DNA of 7,704 nt from Acidobacteriota bacterium. GTDB taxonomy: Bacteria > Acidobacteriota > Thermoanaerobaculia > Multivoradales > JAHEKO01. The position numbers and the translations under genes are program-made. Location of the stretch: NCBI GenBank assembly GCA_024638355.1, contig JAHEKO010000171.1, positions 1 to 7,704 of the forward strand. Direction: 5' to 3'. Below, piece after piece: positions 6,901-7,704 of the stretch (its first letter is position 1; each line of letters begins with the position of its first letter). Under the pieces are notes generated by a model that had not been told where the DNA came from, searched no databases, and saw only the letters and a list, made by a program, of their open reading frames with translations.

Positions 6901-7070
6901 TCCCCTTCTCCTATGTGAATTGGCGGGCTTCGTAGAGAGCGCCCCGCCGTTCGGTTACCTCACGGATCGATACTCCATTCTGAACCGCTCGGGCCGCGCC
7001 TTCAAGAGTCGGCCACGATGGGCGCGCGGCCACGGGGGGACGCGCATCACGAGATGGGATGTGAATCGGC
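6901..7070. other. Intergenic region between ridA and the hydrolase-lectin gene
   Basis: These 170 bases hold no convincing gene. They contain the ribosome binding site described separately and an 8-base inverted repeat, GGCCGCGC (6992-6999) and GCGCGGCC (7024-7031), with a 24-base spacer and no T-run. That repeat could be a weak terminator for hpt-ridA or chance in GC-rich DNA. The segment around 6961-6985 is less GC-rich and may carry the promoter for the hydrolase gene, but I see no clear -35/-10 pair. Confidence 0.4.
6908..6912 (-). promoter_or_regulatory. Strong ribosome binding site of the hydrolase-lectin gene
   Basis: Read on the - strand, AGGAG sits 7 bases before ATG 6900, with AAGGGGA between. 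This is the best Shine-Dalgarno sequence in the window, where most other genes rely on stop/start overlaps. It supports the start choice and shows that the gene is translated independently of ridA. Confidence 0.75.
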
Positions 7071-7448
7071 CTACGGAATGCGCGCCACCAGGTCGACCTC
7101 GACCTTCGCGCCCTTCGGCAGGCCGGCGACTTCGACGGTCGAGCGCGAGGGACGGTGGTCGCCCATCGCCTCGCCGTAGATGGCGTTGAGGGTGGGGAAG
7201 TCGGCCATGTCGGTGACGTAGACGGTGGCCTTGACCACGTCGCCGAACGAGCAGCCGGCCTTGGCCAGCACGCGGCCGAGGTTGGCCATGACCTGGCGGG
7301 CCTGAGGCTCGAAAGCGTCGTCGACCAGCTCGGCGGTCGCCGGGTCGATGCCGACCTGGCCGGAGGTGAATAGCCAGCCGTCGATGCGAATCGCCTGCGA
7401 GTAGGGCCCGATGGCGGCCGGGGCGTCGTCGGTATGAACGCGCTTCAT
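7071..7448 (-). CDS. ridA: RidA family enamine/imine deaminase
   Basis: RidA hydrolyses reactive 2-aminoacrylate and related enamines/imines, made by PLP enzymes such as threonine dehydratase, to 2-ketoacids and ammonia. It protects PLP enzymes from damage and acts in the cytoplasm as a trimer. The protein is 125 residues, typical length. Motifs: IGPYSQAI (13-20) with the conserved Y16, LFTSGQVGIDP (26-36), NLGRVLAKAGCSFGDVVKATVYVTDM (within 56-81), and the C-terminal RSTVEVAGLPKGAKVEVD (102-119). Within that last segment, R102 is the substrate carboxylate-binding arginine and E117 the catalytic glutamate, in the positions of E. coli R105 and E120, so deaminase activity is expected rather than a non-canonical Rid subtype. 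ATG 7448 is chosen because MKRVHTDDAPAAIGPYSQ is the normal N-terminus; a longer upstream frame would run through hpt. The start overlaps the hpt stop by 4 bases (ATGA), so the pair is translationally coupled. Confidence 0.95.
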   Translation of the reverse strand: MKRVHTDDAPAAIGPYSQAIRIDGWLFTSGQVGIDPATAELVDDAFEPQARQVMANLGRVLAKAGCSFGDVVKATVYVTDMADFPTLNAIYGEAMGDHRPSRSTVEVAGLPKGAKVEVDLVARIP

Positions 7449-7704
7449 TCGATGGAGCTCCCTTCGAATACGCCGATGTACGGCAGGTTGCGGTAGCGCT
7501 CGTCGACGTCGAGGCCGTAGCCGATGACGAAGACGTCGTCGATCTCGAAGCCGCAGTAGTCGATTCGGACCTCCGCCTGGCGAGCCTCCTTCTTGTCGAG
7601 CATCGCGCACAGCTTGACGCTCTTGGCGCCGCGAAAGCGGAAGAGCGCGAGCACGGTGTTGAGCGTATAGCCGGTGTCGACGATGTCCTCGATCAACAGC
7701 ACGT
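7445..7704 (-). CDS. hpt: Hypoxanthine phosphoribosyltransferase, C-terminal fragment
   Basis: This purine-salvage enzyme transfers phosphoribose from PRPP to hypoxanthine (often also guanine) to make IMP or GMP in the cytoplasm. Only the last 86 or so codons are here; the 5' end runs past the right edge. The first visible codon, GTG at 7702, is an internal valine and not a start. VLLIEDIVDTG at the start is the PRPP-binding loop with the adjacent acidic pair. It is followed by RGAKSVKLCAMLDKKEAR, whose LDK region contributes to base binding, and by FEIDDVFVIGYGLDVDERYRNLPYIGVFE, the diagnostic HPRT C-terminus. The TGA stop overlaps the ridA ATG. In many bacteria hpt sits next to tilS and ftsH; whether that holds here lies outside the window. 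Confidence 0.95.
   Translation of the reverse strand, partial: VLLIEDIVDTGYTLNTVLALFRFRGAKSVKLCAMLDKKEARQAEVRIDYCGFEIDDVFVIGYGLDVDERYRNLPYIGVFEGSSIE

Noticed and set aside
6103..6918. 271-codon + strand frame opposite the hydrolase gene
   Set aside because: Composition is Val/Asp/Glu/Ala-rich as expected of an antisense reading, with no start context and no recognisable domain.
6920..7189. 89-codon + strand frame across the ridA-hydrolase gap
   Set aside because: It runs into the antisense of ridA, ends in an Arg/Pro-rich tail, and has no ribosome binding site or family resemblance.

Overview
The window is GC-rich bacterial chromosome with nine protein-coding genes or gene fragments packed almost end to end. 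Seven have a recognisable family, one is a fragment of a recognisable enzyme at each edge, and one has no family I can name. No tRNA, rRNA, CRISPR array, insertion sequence or phage gene is visible. The very high third-position GC, an outer-membrane style sensory/c-di-GMP repertoire and a roadblock-family protein suggest a GC-rich Gram-negative lineage such as Acidobacteriota (Thermoanaerobaculia-like) or Myxococcota. That placement is a guess from style, not a measured result.

Left part, + strand (1-4707 and on to 5687). The window opens in the last 108 codons of aspS (aspartyl-tRNA synthetase). aroB (3-dehydroquinate synthase) overlaps its end. After an 89-base gap comes a membrane-bound receptor with a Cache-like periplasmic sensor, HAMP and an HD-GYP c-di-GMP phosphodiesterase domain with all its metal ligands. 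Next is a tight three-gene run: a small roadblock/LC7 protein, ftsY (SRP receptor GTPase) and an unrecognised 327-residue protein, each junction being a 4-base start/stop overlap.

Right part, - strand (7704 down to 5671). A 3' fragment of hpt (hypoxanthine phosphoribosyltransferase) is coupled to ridA (enamine/imine deaminase) by a 4-base overlap. After a 170-base gap there is a separate gene with its own strong ribosome binding site. It encodes a DUF2235 (Tle1-like) alpha/beta-hydrolase joined to a C-terminal domain that resembles the P. aeruginosa LecA (PA-IL) calcium-dependent galactose lectin. This gene converges on the + strand operon, and the two reading frames overlap by 17 bases.

Most of the window is housekeeping (translation, shikimate pathway, protein targeting, purine salvage, metabolite repair). 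The parts that deserve attention are the hydrolase-lectin fusion, the coupling of a roadblock protein to a GTPase other than its usual small Ras-like partner, and the unknown protein coupled to ftsY.
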